DNA of 46,108 nt from assembly GCA_020629875.1 (NCBI GenBank), contig JAHDCL010000005.1:13954-60061 (forward strand), written 5' to 3'. Shown one piece after another: positions 1 to 8,857 of the stretch. A model generated the notes under the pieces. The model was given only the letters and a program-made list of their open reading frames with translations. It was not told the origin of the DNA and did not search any database. Positions within the stretch are counted from its first letter, which is position 1, and each line of letters opens with the position of its first letter. The DNA is from Hellea sp. (GTDB taxonomy: Bacteria; Pseudomonadota; Alphaproteobacteria; Caulobacterales; Maricaulaceae). The position numbers and the translations under genes are program-made.

Positions 1-626
1 GCGCCAATCCGCTTAATGCCGCCGAAGATAACGCCTGCAACAAGAGCAGAGAGAATAATCGCTACAATGCGTGGGTCGAAGTTATAGGCGCTTCCTAATG
101 CATCACCAATAGAGTTGGCCTGAACAGCATTGCCTGTGGAGAGGGAGCCGATGATTCCAAACAAAGCAAAGGCCATGGCTAGCCACATGAATTTTGGACC
201 TAGCCCATTCTTAATATAGTACATTGGGCCGCCAACGCGGTTACCATTCGCGTCTATCTCGCGGTAGCGAACGGCTAAGACACCTTCGCCAAATTTTGTA
301 GCTGTTCCCAGAATGGCAGTGATCCACATCCAGAAAACTGCACCTGGGCCGCCAATGGCAATCGCAGCTGCGACGCCTGCAATATTACCTGTGCCCACCG
401 TAGAGGAAAGAGCTGTCATTAGAGCGGCAAAGGGTGATACGTCCCCTTCTTCGGCATTAGGGTCACGCTTTTTAAAGAGCTGACGGAAGCCGTAACCAAT
501 TTTTGTGAGGGAGATGAAGCGGAGCCCGACCGTCAGGAAAAAACCGACGCCTAATAACAACACCATCATGGGAGGACCCCAGACGAAGTTGTTTAGGCTT
601 TCCATAAGCGCAGCAAAAGTATCCAT
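1..626 (-). CDS. Alanine/glycine:cation symporter (AGCS family), N-terminal part
   Basis: This is the first ~208 residues of a sodium-coupled amino-acid importer of the inner membrane; the rest lies beyond the left edge. The protein starts MDTFAALMESLNNFVWGPP, followed by a hydrophobic helix and then the AGCS signature region (STVGTGNIAGVAAAIAIGG), a conserved element of the family. Further membrane helices follow, and a conserved GGPMYYI stretch lies in the middle. Alanine or glycine with Na+ or H+ is the usual substrate, but sequence alone does not fix the substrate. It is transcribed divergently from rpmJ, with ~190 bp between them. The start is the ATG at 626, the first Met of the frame before the first helix. 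Confidence 0.9.
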   Translation of the reverse strand, partial: MDTFAALMESLNNFVWGPPMMVLLLGVGFFLTVGLRFISLTKIGYGFRQLFKKRDPNAEEGDVSPFAALMTALSSTVGTGNIAGVAAAIAIGGPGAVFWMWITAILGTATKFGEGVLAVRYREIDANGNRVGGPMYYIKNGLGPKFMWLAMAFALFGIIGSLSTGNAVQANSIGDALGSAYNFDPRIVAIILSALVAGVIFGGIKRIG

Positions 627-753
627 GCGAAGTTCCCCGTTCTAATGACGTTTGAAATTTGGCAGACCATAGGGGAGGGCTTTGCCCGCGCCAAGACTTA
701 AAATCGGTCTTATTGGGGATGAAAACCGGTGCACAAATCGACGCCAAAATCTC

Positions 754-782
754 TTGACGTGGTACATCTTGCCCCCTATACG
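754..782 (+). promoter_or_regulatory. Sigma-70-type promoter for rpmJ
   Basis: TTGACG at 754-759 and TATACG at 777-782 are separated by exactly 17 bp. This is close to the housekeeping consensus and lies 35 bp upstream of the rpmJ start codon. No other gene could use it in this orientation. Confidence 0.65.
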
Positions 783-817
783 CCGCCTTCGAAATTTAAT
801 TTTATAAGGCCAAGACG

Positions 818-943
818 ATGAAAGTCCGCAGCTCTTTGAAATCTCTGAAAAACCGCCACCGCGATTGCCAAATTGTGCGCCGCAAAGGTCGTCTTTACGT
901 GATTAACAAAACTGATCCGCGTTTTAAGGCGCGCCAAGGGTAA
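818..943 (+). CDS. rpmJ: 50S ribosomal protein L36
   Basis: A 41-residue basic protein (starts [17 protein letters not shown], ends DPRFKARQG) of the large ribosomal subunit. The length and the C-terminal [12 protein letters not shown] block are typical of the alphaproteobacterial form. It lacks the four-residue Cys/His zinc set of the classical short L36 and has only one cysteine (residue 17), so it is the zinc-independent type. It is monocistronic, with a clear promoter upstream and a hairpin just downstream. Confidence 0.95.
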   Translation: MKVRSSLKSLKNRHRDCQIVRRKGRLYVINKTDPRFKARQG

Positions 944-965
944 CCTTTTAGGTTAATTCTTAGAC

Positions 966-984
966 AGCCGTGCTTAACGCGGCT
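966..984 (+). terminator. Probable terminator hairpin after rpmJ
   Basis: AGCCGTG (966-972) and CGCGGCT (978-984) form a 7-bp stem with one G-U pair and a 5-nt loop, 22 bp after the rpmJ stop. The tail (CTAATTCT) is only moderately T-rich, so termination efficiency is uncertain. Confidence 0.4.
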
Positions 985-1030
985 CTAATTCTGATAATGC
1001 CTCTTGCTCGAAAGGGTTGGAGGCATCATT

Positions 1031-1789
1031 ATGTTCGGGATTATGAAACGTATAGTTCTCACCCTTATGATATCCGCGCTAGCGGCGAGTGCCGCCAGCG
1101 CACAGGATTCGTTGGAAAAGCCTGATTGTGAGAATGGTATTCTCGCGCTTATCGTGCCTGAAGGTGGTGAAAACCCTTATTACGAATGTAACCGTTTCGG
1201 TGAAGAAACGGGCGTTACTCCTGAAGCAAAGTCATCTGCTGATACAGATGCTGATTCAATTACGACCCAGAAGCCAGATTATTCCGATTTATCGGAACAA
1301 GCCGAGCGGTCAGCTAAATTAGAGAATTTGTTCGCCCGTCTTAAAGGTGAGAGCAATGCAGAAGACGCTAATCTGATTGCCGAAGAGATTTGGGCGATAT
1401 GGCTTGATAGTGGGTCAGATACTGTCAATTTCATATTGCGCCGGGGAACATCAGCGCAGAAACGAAATGATAATAAACTCGCGCGGCGCATGTTTGACCA
1501 TGTGACCTCCCTTAACCCCGACTATGCTGAGGGATGGGCGCGCTCGTCACGTTTAGCTCTTGAAGAAAAAGATTTAAGCCGTGCTCTCAATGAAGCGGCT
1601 CAGGCGCTCATTTATGAACCACGACATTTTTATGCTCTCTGGACCATGGGCAATGTCTTTGAACAATTGGGCCGGCAGGAGGAAGCGCTGGAGGCCTATC
1701 GCGAAGCGAATAAACTATACCCCGAGCTGAAAGCTGTAAAAGACCGCCTAGGAACATTACAGAGCGACATAGACGGGGATGTCTTGTAA
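1031..1789 (+). CDS. Exported tetratricopeptide-repeat protein
   Basis: A periplasmic protein of ~252 residues. It opens with a signal peptide (MFGIMKRIVLTLMISALAA, cleavage near ASAQ), then a polar linker, and then two or three TPR units in the C-terminal half (around DYAEGWARSSRLALEEKDL, HFYALWTMGNVFEQLGR and EEALEAYREANKLYP). TPR domains are protein-interaction scaffolds, and the partner is not evident here. I chose the ATG at 1031 because TTGGAGG lies 7 nt upstream; a start at 1004 would put nine extra residues in front of the signal peptide and overlap this ribosome-binding site. The gene converges on the dipeptidase gene with a 5-bp gap. Small TPR proteins of this kind are common conserved hypotheticals in Alphaproteobacteria. 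Confidence 0.8.
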   Translation: MFGIMKRIVLTLMISALAASAASAQDSLEKPDCENGILALIVPEGGENPYYECNRFGEETGVTPEAKSSADTDADSITTQKPDYSDLSEQAERSAKLENLFARLKGESNAEDANLIAEEIWAIWLDSGSDTVNFILRRGTSAQKRNDNKLARRMFDHVTSLNPDYAEGWARSSRLALEEKDLSRALNEAAQALIYEPRHFYALWTMGNVFEQLGRQEEALEAYREANKLYPELKAVKDRLGTLQSDIDGDVL

Positions 1790-1794
1790 CGACG

Positions 1795-2958
1795 TTAGTC
1801 TGGCAAATTTTCTGCAAAGAACCGTTTCGCATTCTCACCCATCACCTTACGGATTTGTGCTTCTTCCATGCGTTGTGCCAGTAGCTCATGGGTAATTGCC
1901 GCTAGCTCGGATGTATCCAGTGAGGTTGTGACTGAGCCGTCATAATCTGATCCCAATGCTACGGCATCTTCACCAAGAAGATTGACAGCGTGAATAATTT
2001 CCCGCGCGATGCCCTTGGGGGATATGTCGCAAATCGCGCCGCCAAAGTAACCCACACCCAAAATTCCGCCGCGCGCAGCGATCTCTTTGAGAAGATCATC
2101 TGGTAAGTTGCGATTAGAGGTTTGGGGACAGCCGCTAATGGTGCCGCCATGGGAGATAAAGAGTGGAGCTTTGACGGTATCTAACACATCGCGGACCGTT
2201 TTGCGGGAGCTATGGGCGACATCGATCATGATGTTCCGTCGTTCCATTTCCAAAACAGCTTGGCGTCCAAAATCAGTTAGACCTGCTTGCGAACGTCCAT
2301 GCATGGAGCCGCCGAGTTCATTGTCAAAGAAATGCTGCAGGCCCATGGCCCGATAACCTTGATCATAAAGGCGCCCGATATTCTTTAGGTCTCCTTCCAG
2401 TGGATGCGACCCTTCAGTGAGCAACAGGGCGATGAGGGTGCCCTCTGGCTGCTTCAGGTCAGACTTGCTCCGAGCAATTACAAGATTGTTTCTTTTATGC
2501 TTCTCGATTTTTTGAAGGCGTTGCGCTTGAAACACTGCGCGCTCATAAATTGAGTTCCATGTTCGCGCTGGCCAGAGCTGTGCTTTCGCCAACAGCGCAA
2601 TATCATCGGGAGCGTTGGCGTCATTTCCATCAAAGTTCAACCCGCGTGGCGACTTTGTTACTGCGCTAAAGACCTGAATATTTACGCCGCCTTCGCGCAG
2701 GCGCGGTAGGTCTACATGACCTCGGTCCCAGCGTTTTTCAGGATTTCGTCGCCAGAGCAGGCTGTCCGTATGTAAGTCTGCTATTAGCAAGTTCGCATGC
2801 AGCTGCTTTGCGGCTTTTGAAACAGGGTATGGATTATGCGGCGTGACAGAATTCATCTTCGCGTCTTGCTGAGGTACAACAACACCAAAGACGTAAATAG
2901 CCGCCCCGAGGATTGTGAATAGTAAGAGGCTGAGTATGAATTTTAAGGCGCGCTTCAT
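1795..2958 (-). CDS. Membrane dipeptidase (peptidase family M19)
   Basis: A zinc dipeptidase of the renal-dipeptidase fold, anchored by one N-terminal membrane helix (MKRALKFILSLLLFTILG) with the catalytic domain presumably in the periplasm. Family metal ligands are visible: the HxD of LHTDSLLW, Glu in LLTEGSHPL, His in IDVAHSS and FISHGG, and Asp in ALGSDYDGS. M19 enzymes hydrolyse dipeptides, often with broad or D-residue specificity. The start is the ATG at 2958, directly before the membrane helix. A TTG at 2994 would add twelve polar, Arg-rich residues and leave no gap to the upstream HAD gene. It is the last gene of the minus-strand run from rpmH. Confidence 0.88.
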   Translation of the reverse strand: MKRALKFILSLLLFTILGAAIYVFGVVVPQQDAKMNSVTPHNPYPVSKAAKQLHANLLIADLHTDSLLWRRNPEKRWDRGHVDLPRLREGGVNIQVFSAVTKSPRGLNFDGNDANAPDDIALLAKAQLWPARTWNSIYERAVFQAQRLQKIEKHKRNNLVIARSKSDLKQPEGTLIALLLTEGSHPLEGDLKNIGRLYDQGYRAMGLQHFFDNELGGSMHGRSQAGLTDFGRQAVLEMERRNIMIDVAHSSRKTVRDVLDTVKAPLFISHGGTISGCPQTSNRNLPDDLLKEIAARGGILGVGYFGGAICDISPKGIAREIIHAVNLLGEDAVALGSDYDGSVTTSLDTSELAAITHELLAQRMEEAQIRKVMGENAKRFFAENLPD

Positions 2959-2995
2959 GTCATCCAGTTTCGCGCTGGAAGGGCGGCGCGTCAAG

Positions 2996-3688
2996 TCAGC
3001 TATTTGTTCCGAGCCATCCCGTTAGGTCATTCGTAGTATAGTCAACCCAATCAGCCTTGGTGGTAAGTCCGGCCGGGCGAGTGACCTCTGGTTCGTGCCC
3101 CCAGTCCTCATCTGAGACAACGAGCACGGTGCGCATTCCCATATGTTTGGGGACTTCGAGGTTACGTACGCTGTCTTCGAAAAATATGGCAGTCTCCGGA
3201 TCGATGTCGAAGACATCGCAGAACTTTACGTATGGACTACGTTTCGGCTTGGGAACGTAGTCAACATCTTCGATGCCGAAATGCCCATCGAATAAATCGA
3301 ATAGATTGAGGTGCCCAGCCACATTTCTTGCATGTCCTTTAGAACCATTGGTGAAAATAAATTTTCGTCCCGGAAGAGATTTGATATATTTACGAAGCTG
3401 TGGGTCCGGATCCAGCATATGTAATTCCACGTCATGGACGTAATCTAGGAACTCGGCAGGATCCATTCCATGCACGGCCATCATACCGGAGAGAGAGGTG
3501 CCATACTCTGCGAGAAAGTCCTTTTGTACCATGCGCGCCTTATCGGGCTGTAAAGCCAAATAGCGACTAATAAATTTCGTGATTTTAAGATCGATCTGCG
3601 AAAAGAACTCCGCGTCCGCGCGATACAGCGTATTATCAAGGTCAAATATCCAGTTTTGGATATGGGCTAAGTCAGGGTTCTGGGTCAT
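2996..3688 (-). CDS. HAD-superfamily pyrimidine 5'-nucleotidase
   Basis: A cytoplasmic phosphatase of 230 residues resembling the yeast SDT1-like pyrimidine 5'-nucleotidases. All HAD motifs are present: motif I FDLDNTLY (nucleophile Asp16, acid/base Asp18), motif II IFTNGS, motif III Lys in KPKRSPY, and motif IV FFEDSVRN. The helical C1 cap lies between motifs I and II. The likely reaction is dephosphorylation of UMP/CMP or damaged pyrimidine nucleotides. It follows the DUF1036 gene by 2 bp, so it is co-transcribed with it. HAD phosphatases with this architecture are often annotated near argB in Alphaproteobacteria. The precise substrate is inferred from the family. Confidence 0.88.
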   Translation of the reverse strand: MTQNPDLAHIQNWIFDLDNTLYRADAEFFSQIDLKITKFISRYLALQPDKARMVQKDFLAEYGTSLSGMMAVHGMDPAEFLDYVHDVELHMLDPDPQLRKYIKSLPGRKFIFTNGSKGHARNVAGHLNLFDLFDGHFGIEDVDYVPKPKRSPYVKFCDVFDIDPETAIFFEDSVRNLEVPKHMGMRTVLVVSDEDWGHEPEVTRPAGLTTKADWVDYTTNDLTGWLGTNS

Positions 3689-3690
3689 AT

Positions 3691-4752
3691 TTATTGGCGC
3701 AGACCTACTGCGTTGGGCACAGCGAAATCTTGGTCAGTTAGCGTGACTCGAATGCCGTCATTTTCTGTGGGTACCGGGCGGAAATTAGCCACAGCGTAAC
3801 CGGACTCCGCGCAATATTCACGGCCTAAAGCTGAGAACTTTGCTTCAGCGATACAAAATTGCGCTGGCGTTGCCGCGACGGACCGTAGGCGTTTGTCAGG
3901 CCCAGTCTTCTGTCCTTCTTCATCTTCAATGATATTTTCTGCTAAGGCATAGTAATGCGCCTCTGTACCTTGCAATGTTTTTGTGAGGGTCCTTAGGCAA
4001 GTACCCTGATCAATGGTCCACCACCCTCGAGATTTCCAATCACCATCTTCGCGGGTTGCGACCGCAGTCCAGATGCGGCTTGAGCTATTGTTGCAAACCT
4101 CAAGGCCGACTTCTTCTTGTTTAGCCTTCGCAGCGCTAGCAAGGGCATCAATCAGCGTGTTGTCATCGACATCTTTGGCGAGTTCTTTTTCTTTTTTGAA
4201 TGTTGTCAATGTCCGCGTCGTCCGCCGGCCAGGTAGTCCGTCTATTCGGGTAATTTTATATCCGCTATCCTGTAAAAGGCGCTGCATCCCCGCAGTAGCA
4301 GCATTCTTCCCGTAATTATCAGGTTCAATAAAAGTCGTGCGCGGTTCCGTTGGATCTATGACCAGATAGTTTCTTGTCTCGAGGTTTTGTAACTGACAGC
4401 TCTTTCTTGCGTCGGCACTAAAGTCGTCGGCGGATACACACAGAGGTACTGAGCCGGCCCATTCCCTTATGCCGCCTTGATGCACAGGATCGCTTTCAGC
4501 ATAGACATATCGCGGTGAGCTAATGGGTACAGATTGAGTGATGCACTCTCCGGGGCGCGTTTTGTCCCATCCCTTTGGGCTTATTATCCCGCCGCGAATA
4601 TATGCGGTTGCCACCCGCATAATAAAACTGGTCTCATTACAGATTTCCCAAGACGCATTGGGCGCAGGTGTTGTTTGAGGCTGTATCACCTCTTGCGCTA
4701 AGGCATTTATCGGGAGAGCAATGATAGCGGTTGTTAGCAGGGCAGCTTTCAT
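3691..4752 (-). CDS. Exported protein with two DUF1036 domains flanking a peptidoglycan-binding-like domain
   Basis: 353 residues with a signal peptide (cleavage near ALAQ, residue ~20). Two copies of a DUF1036-like domain are evident. Copy 1 (~34-135) and copy 2 (~218-325) share four cysteines at matching positions: [42 protein letters not shown] and KSCQ/EYCAE. Each copy also has a KGW or RGWW turn. Between them (~155-195) lies a segment resembling a peptidoglycan-binding_1 unit ([19 protein letters not shown], then [11 protein letters not shown]). The function is unknown; an envelope role is inferred from export and the wall-binding-like insert. The start ATG overlaps the argB stop as ATGA, so the two are translationally coupled. 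Confidence 0.8.
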   Translation of the reverse strand: MKAALLTTAIIALPINALAQEVIQPQTTPAPNASWEICNETSFIMRVATAYIRGGIISPKGWDKTRPGECITQSVPISSPRYVYAESDPVHQGGIREWAGSVPLCVSADDFSADARKSCQLQNLETRNYLVIDPTEPRTTFIEPDNYGKNAATAGMQRLLQDSGYKITRIDGLPGRRTTRTLTTFKKEKELAKDVDDNTLIDALASAAKAKQEEVGLEVCNNSSSRIWTAVATREDGDWKSRGWWTIDQGTCLRTLTKTLQGTEAHYYALAENIIEDEEGQKTGPDKRLRSVAATPAQFCIAEAKFSALGREYCAESGYAVANFRPVPTENDGIRVTLTDQDFAVPNAVGLRQ

Positions 4753-5612
4753 CCGATTAGGGTTCCTGCACCTTGATCTGTGAACAGTTCGACGAGTAGT
4801 CCATGAGCGCGGCGACCATCTAATATGACGACAGCATCGACGCCTGCTTCCACGGCATCAATCGCGGTCGTGAGCTTAGGAATCATACCGCCTTGAGCTG
4901 TACCGTCTTTAATCAATCCCCGCGCATCTTTAGTGGAGAGGTTAGTTAAAAGGTTTTTCTCTTTATCCATCACACCTTCAATATCGGTCAGCAGCATCAG
5001 GCGGGAGGCCTTAAGGGCAGCAGCGAGCGTCCCCGCAGCGGTATCAGCATTGACGTTATATGAGGCCCCTTCTGCGCCGCCGCTGATAGGAGAGACTACT
5101 GGAATAAAGCCAGGGTCTGCGGCCGCAAGCACATCTAGTACAGATGTATCTGTGTCTGTGGGGATCCCTGTGAATCCAAGTTTTTCGTCTTTGGCCTTAG
5201 CGGTGATAAGGTTAGCATCACGTCCTGATAGACCGACCGCGCGCCCACCTGCTTCGTTTATGGCTTGCACAATGGATTTGTTTATTGCGCCAGAGAGAAC
5301 CATTTCAGCGACACCAACGGTTTCTATATCAGAAACCCGTAATCCATCGACAAACTCAGATTTTATATTGAGTTTTTGAAGCATGGAACCAATTTGGGGG
5401 CCGCCGCCATGAACGATGACCGGCCGGACACCAAACTGCTTGAGTAAGACAACATCGCGGGCAAATTGCCGTGTCAGTTCTGGGTCGCCCATGGCATTGC
5501 CGCCAAATTTGATGACGATTGTTTGCCCTTCATAGCGTTGGATGAAAGGCAATGCCTCTGAAAGCGTTTGTGCGCTCGTCCAACCTGTTTCATTTCTCCG
5601 CCGTTTTAGCAT
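4749..5612 (-). CDS. argB: Acetylglutamate kinase
   Basis: Phosphorylates N-acetyl-L-glutamate with ATP, the second step of arginine (ornithine) biosynthesis in the cytoplasm. The 287-residue protein has the amino-acid kinase fold: the ATP-binding [10 protein letters not shown] near residue 32, [11 protein letters not shown] (substrate and ATP site), the FVDGLRVSD loop, NVNADTAAG, and GGMIPKL near the C terminus. It lies downstream of engB with an 82-bp gap, the usual alphaproteobacterial order, and overlaps the DUF1036 gene by 4 nt. The basic N-terminal leader ([11 protein letters not shown]) before the kinase domain is normal for alphaproteobacterial ArgB. Confidence 0.97.
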   Translation of the reverse strand: MLKRRRNETGWTSAQTLSEALPFIQRYEGQTIVIKFGGNAMGDPELTRQFARDVVLLKQFGVRPVIVHGGGPQIGSMLQKLNIKSEFVDGLRVSDIETVGVAEMVLSGAINKSIVQAINEAGGRAVGLSGRDANLITAKAKDEKLGFTGIPTDTDTSVLDVLAAADPGFIPVVSPISGGAEGASYNVNADTAAGTLAAALKASRLMLLTDIEGVMDKEKNLLTNLSTKDARGLIKDGTAQGGMIPKLTTAIDAVEAGVDAVVILDGRRAHGLLVELFTDQGAGTLIG

Positions 5613-5674
5613 GTGAGTCCTACTTATGATTTGCGCCTGTTATAAGAATAAATCTGCCAAAGATAAGTTAAATT

Positions 5675-5690
5675 CTCATAGCAATATGAG
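5675..5690 (-). repeat. Small hairpin between engB and argB
   Basis: CTCATA (5675-5680) and TATGAG (5685-5690) form a perfect 6-bp stem with a 4-nt loop, 5 bp after the engB stop and flanked by AT-rich sequence. It may attenuate or process the transcript between engB and argB. There is no clean U tract, so I do not call it a full terminator. Confidence 0.3.
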
Positions 5691-5694
5691 CCAT

Positions 5695-6342
5695 TTAGGG
5701 CAGCGCCAAGCTCACGATTTCTGCCCTCAGTTCATCTAGTCCACGTTTTTTTTCAGATGACGTGCAAATGATTTCGGGGAACGCAGCGGGTCTCTTTGCG
5801 ATGGTTTTTTGCGTTTTTTCCAATACTTTTTCAAGATCGCCCTTTTTGAGCTTGTCAACTTTTGTCAAAATGATTTGATATGTGACAGCCGTCTCATCCA
5901 ACATTCCCATCAATTCTTTGTCACTATCTTTGATGCCATGCCGGCTATCAATGAGAAGAAACACCCGGCGCAGCGAGGCCCGGCCAAAGAGGAATTGACG
6001 CGTTAGTTTCGTCCAACGAGCAATATCTGATTTCGAGGCTCTTGCGTATCCATAGCCTGGGAGGTCAACGATGAAGAGGCGCTCATCCACATTAAAATAG
6101 TTCAGCTCCCGCGTGCGACCAGGGGTGTTTGAGGCCCGCGCGAGACCCTTGCGATTGGTAAGCGCGTTAATCAGGCTCGACTTGCCCACATTTGACCGTC
6201 CAGCAAAACAAATTTCTGGCAAGCGGGCTGGGGGCAGTGTGTCGAGACTAACGGCGCTGAGCATGAAGGTGACGTCTCGTGCGAAAAGGAGCCGTCCTTC
6301 TTCGATATCCCGACTCGTTAATCCTGACTCATCTTCTGTCAT
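5695..6342 (-). CDS. engB: Ribosome-biogenesis GTP-binding protein EngB (YihA/YsxC)
   Basis: An essential-type GTPase of the TRAFAC class that assists large ribosomal subunit assembly. The 215-residue protein shows G1 (GRSNVGKSSL), G2 region (ASNTPGRTREL), G3 (DLPGYGYA) and G4 (TKVDK) in order, with G5 near CTSSEKK. A ~25-residue polar N-terminal extension precedes the G domain. It starts 2 bp after the yidC stop, so the two genes are in one transcript with rnpA and rpmH. This is the conserved alphaproteobacterial cluster rpmH-rnpA-yidC-engB-argB. Confidence 0.96.
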   Translation of the reverse strand: MTEDESGLTSRDIEEGRLLFARDVTFMLSAVSLDTLPPARLPEICFAGRSNVGKSSLINALTNRKGLARASNTPGRTRELNYFNVDERLFIVDLPGYGYARASKSDIARWTKLTRQFLFGRASLRRVFLLIDSRHGIKDSDKELMGMLDETAVTYQIILTKVDKLKKGDLEKVLEKTQKTIAKRPAAFPEIICTSSEKKRGLDELRAEIVSLALP

Positions 6343-6344
6343 GA

Positions 6345-8099
6345 TTACTCTTTTGCAGGCTCTTCTTTGCCCGTAATTTTGCGCCAGAACTGATCAACCG
6401 GCGTGTCGACTTTGAATTTACGGGTGATGTAATATTGCTGGAAGAACGACAAAATATTGTTCCACACCCAGTAAATGAGAAGGCCAGCGGCGAATGGGCT
6501 CAAGATGAACATGAAAATCCATGGCATGAACTTGAATATTTTGGCTTGCATTGGGTCACCTGCAGGCGGCGTTAATGTATACATTAAGCTCATCGTGATG
6601 CCGTAAAGAATGGCGAGTGGCCCAATGGCAAGTATTGCGGGGATTGGGCCAGGAATTGCATCCCACGGGAAAAGGCCAAAGCCATTCAAAATTGATAGCG
6701 GATCTTTGGCGGACAGATCGCGAATCCAACCAAAGAATGGCTCATGGCGCAGGTCAATATTGATAAACACGGCTTTGTAGAGCGAGAAGAAGACAAAAAT
6801 TGTCGGTATAATCGGTAAACAACCAGCTGCAGGGTTGACGCCCTCCTTGCGGTAAGTGGCCATCATCTCTTGCTGCATTTTCATGCGGTCATCTTTGTAG
6901 AGCTCTTGAAGTTTTTTAACTTTCGGCTGCAATTTTTTCATTTTTGCTTGGCTCTCATATTGCTTGTTGAAAAGCGGGAACATGAGAAGTTTGATGAAAA
7001 ATGTCAGAACGAGGATGCCAACACCGTAATTTCCTAGCTTTGAGCCCAAGAAACTCAAGGCTGTGCTGATGGGTTTAACGAAAAGGCGCATGGCTCCCCA
7101 GTCAATAGCGCGCTCCATTTCGGCAAGGCCTTGCTCCTCATAAGCGAGAAGCGTTGAACGCTCCTTCGGACCCACATAGAGATAGCTGACGGAGTCAATC
7201 GTTGAGCCAGCGGTTAGAGTTGTGGGGCTTAACGTATAAGACGTTTCATAAACATCCTGATCATTTATGCTCCGAAAATCATAATTCGCGCGTATGGTTT
7301 GTCCTTGGGGCGCAATATTGCCGATAAACCAATATTTGTCCGTCAGGCCCGCCCAGCCCGCTTCACCGGTTTCGCTCCAACTACCTTTTTTTCTTAGGCC
7401 CTTATATTTTTGGTCATGATATTTTCTATCTACGACTGAGATAGGACCTTCTTGAATGATAAAAAAGTTAGTTAAGTCATCCGGAAGGTTATGCTGCCGC
7501 GCTATTCCTTTGCGAGTAATAGTTTTTTCGCTGCTGGAGGTGTTGGTTACTTTGTCAGAAAGCGTAATGAGGAACTTATCATCAATAGAAACTGTCCGCT
7601 CGATGAGGAGCCCGTTATTTTCATGTTGCAGAACGACAGGGCTGGATTCGGTCAGTGTGCTTCCAGAGACGACAGCCCATTCTTTACCTGCGCCGTTGCC
7701 GCCATCAACGCCTGTCCAGTTATCCATCAGGTAAGCTGACTTCTGCGCGCCTTCAGGCGTCAGTAATATAACGGAACCATCGGTTGGCTCTAATGTTTTG
7801 TCGTAATTTTTTAGCGCGATATCGTCGAATCGCGACCCTGTGGTCAGAAAGGAGCCTTTCAGCGAGGCTGTATCAATGTTGATGCGAGTCCCTTTTGTTA
7901 CAAGGACTTCGCGGGGCTGAATGGGAGGAGGGGGACTGGCCTCTAATTCCGCGATACGAGCTGTCTCTTTGACAGCTTCCGCCCGCGCCTTTTCGGCGAG
8001 AGGTTTTCCAAAAAAGAACCAATAGCCTAATAACACGATGCCAGAAAGCACCATGGCTGTGATGAAGTTTTTTTGGTCGTTACTTTGGTGGTCTTGCAT
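6345..8099 (-). CDS. yidC: Membrane protein insertase YidC
   Basis: A 584-residue inner-membrane insertase that works with SecYEG or alone to insert membrane proteins. The N-terminal membrane helix (residues ~12-30) is followed by the large periplasmic domain of Gram-negative YidC (to about residue 345). The conserved C-terminal insertase core follows, including the cytoplasmic coiled coil (YESQAKMKKLQPKVKKLQ), the EGVNPAAGCLPI motif and a QQYY segment after the last helix. The 3-bp spacing from rnpA and 2-bp spacing to engB indicate one operon. Length and order are those expected for the family. Confidence 0.97.
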   Translation of the reverse strand: MQDHQSNDQKNFITAMVLSGIVLLGYWFFFGKPLAEKARAEAVKETARIAELEASPPPPIQPREVLVTKGTRINIDTASLKGSFLTTGSRFDDIALKNYDKTLEPTDGSVILLTPEGAQKSAYLMDNWTGVDGGNGAGKEWAVVSGSTLTESSPVVLQHENNGLLIERTVSIDDKFLITLSDKVTNTSSSEKTITRKGIARQHNLPDDLTNFFIIQEGPISVVDRKYHDQKYKGLRKKGSWSETGEAGWAGLTDKYWFIGNIAPQGQTIRANYDFRSINDQDVYETSYTLSPTTLTAGSTIDSVSYLYVGPKERSTLLAYEEQGLAEMERAIDWGAMRLFVKPISTALSFLGSKLGNYGVGILVLTFFIKLLMFPLFNKQYESQAKMKKLQPKVKKLQELYKDDRMKMQQEMMATYRKEGVNPAAGCLPIIPTIFVFFSLYKAVFINIDLRHEPFFGWIRDLSAKDPLSILNGFGLFPWDAIPGPIPAILAIGPLAILYGITMSLMYTLTPPAGDPMQAKIFKFMPWIFMFILSPFAAGLLIYWVWNNILSFFQQYYITRKFKVDTPVDQFWRKITGKEEPAKE

Positions 8100-8102
8100 G
8101 GC

Positions 8103-8480
8103 TCAGCCGTTTTGATTCTTCTTACTGTTTTTCTTAGTCATTTGCGCAAGGCTTAAAAGGGCTTTTTGCGCGTCCCCGACTAAAGCGTCATATGGGGTTG
8201 TTGGCGTCGAATTGCGAGCAATGAAGACGTAATCTGTGCCTTTTTGCCCGAGTTTAGGCAGTGTTTCCAATGCTACGCTGCGCATACGGCGCTTGGCACG
8301 GTTACGAATGACTGCATTTCCAATCTTCTTTGTAGCCGTGAAGCCAACGCGAATATGAGAGCTTTGGGGGTTTTCTCGAGCTTGGATGACAATACCCCCT
8401 CGGGCTTGATAACGTCCTTCCCGAACAAACAAAAACTCGGACCGCTTTTTCAGCACTCCGAGTTTTCCAAGTTTTTTCAT
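8103..8480 (-). CDS. rnpA: Ribonuclease P protein component
   Basis: The protein subunit of RNase P, which helps the RNA subunit remove 5' leaders from pre-tRNAs. It has 125 residues and is strongly basic. The RNR motif is visible as NAVIRNRAKRRMRSV near residue 57, and the RVGFTATKKIG strand precedes it. The Lys/Asn-rich C terminus is a lineage-specific tail. It is 24 bp downstream of rpmH in the same orientation and 3 bp upstream of yidC. Confidence 0.96.
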   Translation of the reverse strand: MKKLGKLGVLKKRSEFLFVREGRYQARGGIVIQARENPQSSHIRVGFTATKKIGNAVIRNRAKRRMRSVALETLPKLGQKGTDYVFIARNSTPTTPYDALVGDAQKALLSLAQMTKKNSKKNQNG

Positions 8481-8504
8481 AGCACGGTCGCGCCGGAAAG
8501 CTGT

Positions 8505-8639
8505 CTAAGCTGACAGAACCTTACGGCCTTTTGCACGACGGCGAGCCAAAATAGCGCGGCCATTCTTAGTAGCCATGCGTGAACGGAAGCCGTGGCGGCG
8601 TTTGCGAACCAATACGGATGGTTGAAAAGTACGTTTCAT
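8505..8639 (-). CDS. rpmH: 50S ribosomal protein L34
   Basis: A 44-residue, very basic large-subunit protein: it starts [18 protein letters not shown], has the conserved [11 protein letters not shown] core and ends in KGRKVLSA. It is the first gene of the rpmH-rnpA-yidC-engB-argB run and is preceded by a near-consensus promoter. Length and sequence are entirely typical. Confidence 0.97.
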   Translation of the reverse strand: MKRTFQPSVLVRKRRHGFRSRMATKNGRAILARRRAKGRKVLSA

Positions 8640-8686
8640 CTTAGTCTCCAGAGCGGCTTTTGGGCCACTAATATATCAAGACGCGG

Positions 8687-8715
8687 CTATTAAGCGTGAG
8701 TCTGCGCGAAGTCAA
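8687..8715 (-). promoter_or_regulatory. Sigma-70-type promoter of the rpmH operon
   Basis: On the minus strand TTGACT (8710-8715) and TAATAG (8687-8692) are separated by 17 bp, and the -10 box ends 48 bp before the rpmH start. The spacing and -35 match are strong. This is the expected place for the promoter of the ribosomal protein/YidC operon. Confidence 0.65.
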
Positions 8716-8857
8716 GCGGTGCATTGCGTCAATTTCGTACGACATCTCACATATTTATCACAAGTCTACTCACCTTACAGCACGGATTTGTGAGCCATTG
8801 TGTGAAGCTTTTTTTATCATCGCCCCCTATAGCAGGCTCAAGACAAAGGAATATGCT

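Noticed and set aside
472-747. 91-codon minus-strand reading frame at the left end
   Set aside because: Out of frame with the symporter that clearly occupies this DNA, and it extends across the divergent promoter region.
8756-8766. TTATCACAA as a DnaA box near rpmH, possible origin
   Set aside because: It is not a match to TTATNCACA, no cluster of boxes is visible, and no dnaA or other origin genes lie here.
8696-8857. N-terminal extension of the DUF547 lipoprotein
   Set aside because: It would hide a good lipoprotein signal behind 54 residues and overlap the rpmH promoter; a clear ribosome-binding site precedes the ATG at 8858.
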